DNA of 64,000 nt from Chlorops oryzae (taxonomy: Eukaryota; Arthropoda; Insecta; Diptera; Chloropidae). The stretch covers positions 54,212,073-54,276,072 of the forward strand of contig CM035808.1 of assembly GCA_020466095.1 (NCBI GenBank), read 5' to 3'. Position numbers and translations under genes: made by a program. Shown here one piece after another: positions 59,544 through 64,000 of the stretch. Positions within the stretch are counted from its first letter, which is position 1. Each line of letters starts with the position of its first letter. The notes beneath the pieces were generated by a model. It did not search any database. It was not told the DNA's origin and saw nothing but the letters and a program-made list of their open reading frames with translations.

Positions 59544-60669
59544 TCATAATGTTTCTGTTAGGTCGGTCAGTAAAACGCATAACTTAGTTATAGGTCGGGT
59601 CATGATGCCGAACTGAGTTTTGACGTCCACTACACGTACAAGATAATCATTTCCGGGATGCAGCGCGGTTATCCGGCCCTTCCTCCATTCAAAGGGGGGG
59701 GTGTCTGTTCATCCATGATTACCACAAAGTCGCCGACCTTGAGGTTCGGCTGCGAAGTCTTCCACTTCTCGCGCTTGTGCAGACTCAATAGATATTCAAT
59801 TTTCCATCGTTGTGCGAATCGATGGTGTAGGATTTTTATCTTTTCCCAGCGAGTCATAAGGGGTAGGTCTGATTGTGAGTCCTCCGGCCAAGCCGTCAGC
59901 GGAGCGCCTCTCAGGAAGTGACCGGGTGTCAATGCGAGCAGATCTGCCGGATCCTCAGATATGGGTGTCAAGGGACGTGAGTTGAGAACTCCTTCGATGC
60001 GTGCGAGAAGTGTTGTAAATTCTTCAAATGAGAATTTAATGGCGCCAGCTGTCTTCACGAAATGAGTCTTGAAACTCTTCACCGCCACCTCCCAGAGCCC
60101 GCCCATATGCGGAGCATGAGGCGGAATCAAATGCCATTCGAAACCTTGAACCGTATAGTGTTGCCGAGTTGTCGTGGAAACGTTCGATATAAATTCTTCG
60201 AATTCAGCCTCTAGTGCATTCTTTGCGCCGACAAAGTTGCGCCCGTTGTCCGAAAATACACATTTATGCAGGCCGTGGCGTCCGATGAATCTATTGAATG
60301 CGGCCCGAAAGGACGCTGTTGAGAGCTCCGAACACAACTCCAGGTGGATGGCCTTGGTGGCGAAACAAACGAATACACATACGTATCCTTTCAAAAACGG
60401 AGTGGTGCGTAAGGTGGAGGTTTTGATGTCGAAGGGGCTGCAAAGTCGACGCCGGTATGAGTAAACGGTAGTGAAAGCGTTGAGCGTTCAGCAGGCAGAG
60501 CTGCCATCAGTTGTGTTCTCATTCGGTGGGCATGAATAGTGCATGCGTGGCAGCGGCTGATGCAGCTTTTGATTTTACGCTTAAGTCTCGCGACATAAAA
60601 GTCCTGTCGCACCGTCCGAAACATAAGTTGGTTTCCCGCATGCAACATAGATCGATGAATGAAATCCAA
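59544..60669 (-). pseudogene. Pao/BEL element C integrase region
   Basis: Minus strand: HHCC finger (MLHAGNQLMFRTVRQDFYVA...CHAC near 60650-60560), D in HTGVDFAAP, then a frame change near 60400, D in VFSDNGRNFVGAKNALE (near 60250) and E in PHMGGLWEVAVKSFKTHFVK (near 60090). It continues through EGVLNSRPLTPISEDPADLL into the C-terminal LKVGDFVVIMDEQTPP block. A run of eight G near 59692-59700 (plus strand) marks another frame change, after which the expected end of pol (RVVDVKTQFG, RPITKLCVL) reads to a stop at about 59546-59544. Confidence 0.8.
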
Positions 60670-60799
60670 AAAAAGGCGACAAAATGTAGAGGGGGGGTTG
60701 GCAAGATGATCGGGTGTTTTTCGTCGGGTGTGAGGTCGGCATGGAGCAGCCGTGCATTAACCCGCAGCAGCCCATCGCTGGCGAGCACGGGGTTAAGAC

Positions 60800-61560
60800 T
60801 TAGCAGTTGACTCTTCTTATGGACGGGCCGTCAATTGCTAAGCTCTTCATATTCTTCCGGATAATATCGTTTCTGCTCCGCAACGATGTTAGTTCTAGTT
60901 GAGAGAGCGCTTGGGAGAATTCCGGTAGGCCAGCTGCCTTTCGTGTTCGCTGAATGAATCGCCATGCGAACCCTAGGACTCGCAATGCACAATCGAAACA
61001 CGAGAAGCGTTCGAGGAGGTCTTCGTGTGCGATAATGGCGGTGAACGATTGAACTTTTCGTTCTTCGAGAATGGGAGCGGATGGAGTCTTCGGCTGGGGC
61101 CAATCCTTAGCAGGTTCCTTTAGCCACGACGGTCCGTGCCACCACAGGTGATTCGCTTGCAGATCTTGCGCCGAGGATCCTCTAGTACCCAAATCAGCCG
61201 GATTGTCCTGCGATCTCACATGGTGCCAGGGGAGATGGCCAGTGTTGGTGATAATCTGCGACATTCGGTTGGCCACGTACGTCTTCCAGGCATTAGGGGG
61301 TCGCTTGAGCCAGGCCAGCACAATTGAGGCATCAGTCCATAGAAAGGTGTCATGCTCGTGGACTCGCAGCTGTTCGTTGATGGATTTTACCAGTTTGGAC
61401 AACAACACCGCGGCACACAATTCGAGGCGTGGCAGGCTCACCGTCTGTAAAGGCGCCACCTTCGACTTAGCGGTCAATAAAAGAGTGTTGGCGTTATCGA
61501 GTGTTTCAACTCGAAGATATATACTCATACAGGCTCATACTGAAGCCACCCTGGAATCTG
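60800..61560 (-). pseudogene. Pao/BEL element C RNase H and pre-integrase region
   Basis: Minus-strand frame from 61528: LLTAKSKVAPLQTVSLPRLE, ELCAAVLLSKLVKSI, FLWTDASIVLAWLKRPPN, HVRSQDNPADLGTRGSSAQD and LWWHGPSWLKEP, the usual BEL/Pao order. The first RNase H acidic motif (expected before YLRVE) is missing, which points to a small deletion near 61535. A stop/frame change near 60800 separates it from the integrase finger. Confidence 0.78.
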
Positions 61561-61599
61561 AATCTGTTCGATGAAAGGCAGATCTTCTAAGAAGGCGTT

Positions 61600-63264
61600 C
61601 TATTTGGCTAGTGCGTCAATGGTGACTCGTTCATCCCACGCAGTGCCTTCCAGCCATAGCTGCTGCATAAGCACCTTGGCTCGTATCACGATCGGCGTCA
61701 GCCATCCGGCCGGGTCGAATAACTTGGCGATGTCCGATAGGATCTGCCGCTTGGTCTCAGAAGTGGATGTCCTCGTCGTCAACCGATACAAGAAGCAGTC
61801 AGTCACGGCGTTCCACCGGATTTCCAGCATCTTTGCGTTGCTATGGGCGTCGAACTTGAGAAATTCTGCGTTTAATAAATGAGTGGCCTCAATCCCTTCC
61901 AGCAATGTCCTGTGATTTGCGGTAAATTTCCGAAGCGGAAATCCTGCCGACTGAAGCGTGGTGAAGAGTTGCGTCTGGGCCTTGAGAGCGTCCGCCAGCG
62001 TATGGCCGCCCGACAATACGTCATCGACATGAGTTTCATTTTTTAAAATGAACGCAGCTCGGGGAGCCGCATCGCCAGTGTCGTCGGCGAACTGGTGTAG
62101 GGTTCGGATGGCCAAATATGGTGCACAATTCACTCCGAAGGTGACCGTCTTCAGCTTGAAATCCATGACCGGTGCGGTAGGATCATCTCGGAACAAAATT
62201 CGTTGAAATGTGCGATCCGCTTTGTGGACCAAAATTTGGTGGTACACTTTTTCAATGTCGCCGTTGAAAACGAATCGATAGGTGCGCCAATTGAGCAACA
62301 AGATAACTAAGTCGACTTGTAGAACTGGGCCCACATGCAGCACATCATTCAGGGATGACTTGGCGGTGGTTTTCTGGGATGCGTTGAAAACCACTCTCAC
62401 CTTGGTAGAGGTACTCTCTGGTTTAACAACCGCGTGATGAGGCAGATGAAACCAAGAGCAGCTTCCGTTGTGGGAGATTTCAAAAGGGGGCGTGGCCGGT
62501 TCTATATGACCACTTGTGATATATTCTCGTAGTACGCCATTGTAAGTTTCATGCATCGCGGGTTGTCGTTGGAGTCTCCTTTCCAAACACGTATATTGCC
62601 TGAGCGCCAGTGATCGAGACGCGCCAAGGTGCAAAGAAAATTTAGAAAATTGTTCTTTAAATGGCAATCGAACGACATATCTACCATCGGTGTTGCGAAC
62701 GGTGGTTCGGGAGTACAATTTGTCACAGTATTCGTCTTCGGGAGAAGCCGGAAGTTTCTGAGGTATCTCTTCTTGTTCCCAAAAGCTCTTGAGAAGATCA
62801 TGAAGCGACTCCGTCGGCTCCGTGATGGTAGTGCATGTGGCGAACGATTGCGTCGACTCGCCAAAGATACGGCCACTAAGGTACCATCCGAATACGGAGT
62901 TTTGAGCCAACAGACTGCCTCCGATGTTGACCCGAAGTCCCGACAGCGTGATTTTCAGGAGAAGATCCGATCCAACGACCATGTCGATGCGCCCTGGATC
63001 CATGAAGTGTGGATCGGCCAACTCCAGAGAAGCTAATTCTGTGGAGTCCACATATCGTGCTCGTGACGATGGCAGCCAATTTGTTAATTTTGGTAGTACG
63101 ACGGCCGCCACCTTCTCTTGGAATTGGGAGCGCGGGGATTCCAGAGTGAGCACGCATTCCCTTTTCTTCGTTTGTGACGACTGCCCGCCCATGCCGGACA
63201 CGGTGCAAATTTTGGCGTGGGTGGGCAGTTTGAGCTGCAGTTGCATGCGCTCCGTTATAAATGT
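61600..63264 (-). pseudogene. Pao/BEL element C protease-RT
   Basis: A single open frame of about 550 codons. Its start overlaps the protease flap and linker (PKLTNWLPSSRARYVDSTEL, DMVVGSDLLLKITLSGLRVN, LAQNSVFGWYLSGRI), followed by RT. RT motifs are KVRVVFNASQKTTAKSSLND, FNGDIEKVYHQILVHKADR, VTFGVNCAPYLAIRTLHQFA and the active site ETHVDDVLSGGHTLADA (H-VDD, as in other BEL/Pao). The thumb ends with DIAKLFDPAGWLTPIVIRAK. It is bounded by in-frame stops: a TGA at 63267-63265, directly after the protease active site LLDQGSQ, and a TAG at 61602-61600. These are two point changes in an otherwise well-kept gene. Confidence 0.85.
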
Positions 63265-64000
63265 TCATTGAGAGCCCTGATCCAGGAGCACCCTCACAGT
63301 GAACCGCTCGCCCTGATGGAGGATGTGCGCGAGGGCAGTAGGCAATAGGACCTGAGTGTGGCTGTCAGCCACATGTGCGTTGGTTTGATGGGAGGAAATC
63401 GAAGCTCCAATTGGGGACGGTGACGTCGCCGATGATGCAACAGCGGAGCTCGTTGTCGATTGGCCGGGGGTCTGGGAGGACGGAGGAGAAGCATCATTCG
63501 GTGAGACCGCGGGAGCATGTCCATGAAGCAGCGTGTAATGCCGCTTCTTACACTGCGCACAACGATAGGGGCTGGTACATTTTGCCGAGCGATGGGAGGC
63601 AGTTAAACAATTATAACATCTCTTATTTTGCGTAATAAATCTATGACGATCGTCGACCGTCATTTCCAAAAATTGTGGGCACTGTCGCAGTGCGTGATCA
63701 TTTCCACACAGGTGGCACACGTTCGCCGTCAGTTCACGAGCCAGAAAGACGTTCGTAGGTGGTGAAGAAGGAGTCAATGAGGGGGCGTAGTGGCTGAGGG
63801 CGGTGAAATTGGCAATGCGTTCAGCGATCTCGAAGCGTCTTTGCATGAATTCCTTCATTTGTTGCCACGTAGGAGGTTCCCGTTGAGATGAAAGCGAATG
63901 CTCCCAGTCCAGCACGGCTTGAGCAGGTAGACGCCGAGCGCAAAAATGCACCAAAATGGGATCCACCAAATTCACGACTCCTTCACTTTTCATCACGGCG
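63265..64000 (-). pseudogene. Pao/BEL element C gag C-terminus (runs off the window)
   Basis: The minus-strand frame is open to the window edge: Gag helices (DPILVHFCARRLPAQAVLDW, PTWQQMKEFMQRRFEIAERI), zinc knuckles (CHLCGNDHALRQC, CYNCLTASHRSAKC, CAQCKKRH), a serine/proline-rich linker, then the protease start VLLPTALAHILHQGERFTVR and LLDQGSQ with the catalytic D. It ends at the TGA at 63267-63265. Gag N-terminus and 5' LTR lie beyond 64000. Confidence 0.82.

Overview
The window looks like a repeat-rich, gene-poor stretch of an insect genome, most likely a fly (Diptera). The basis is AT-rich DNA, short GT-AG introns of about 50-70 bp, one C2H2 zinc-finger gene of the kind common in flies, and almost every class of insect transposon. 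Species cannot be fixed from sequence alone. Nearly all coding signal belongs to transposons, most of them broken and often nested. There is no bacterial gene organisation, CRISPR array, rRNA or recognisable tRNA.

Layout. 1-7.8 kb: two copies of a block of at least 1548 bp (1-1548 and 6226-7773) flank a 160-bp tandem array and a complete Transib (RAG1-like) transposon with 5-bp target duplication. 8.2-9.3 kb: last exons of a zinc-finger gene, its 3' coding end interrupted by a 125-bp hAT-type MITE. 9.2-13.8 kb: mostly noncoding, with a LINE scrap, a palindromic MITE and a second, non-autonomous Transib element, again with exact target duplication. 13.8-19 kb: a decayed Ty3/gypsy element whose gag is split by a roughly 2.2-kb insert carrying six copies of TGTCACACCCGTTAC, then a gypsy-type LTR with the tail of an env-like gene. 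19.3-22.3 kb: a full PIF/Harbinger transposon (transposase with one frameshift plus a Myb/SANT partner gene). 22.5-25.7 kb: jockey-like LINE and gypsy remnants. 26.7-32.4 kb: a BEL element on the minus strand that lost its RT core and integrase but keeps an env-like region. 32.5-36 kb: mariner scrap and inverted repeats.

36-49 kb: a DDE-type transposase gene (minus strand) is split by two later insertions, a fold-back element with a 100-bp minisatellite and a complete 8931-bp BEL retrotransposon (39838-48768, TSD TTAGC) with gag, pol and a fusion-protein-like env. 49-54.5 kb: another gypsy relic with a 349-bp internal tandem duplication, and an LTR related to the one near 18.7 kb. 55.8-57.9 kb: remains of two DNA transposons, one a P-superfamily (THAP) transposase. 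58.4-64 kb: GC-rich minisatellites and a Pao/BEL element on the minus strand running off the window end; just 3' of its pol lies a second nucleocapsid-like zinc-knuckle ORF.

The genes do not form a pathway. What the window records is a layered history of insertions that can be ordered from target-site duplications and nesting. Coordinates of TIRs, TSDs and splice sites were read directly; family names rest on recognised motifs, without any database search.
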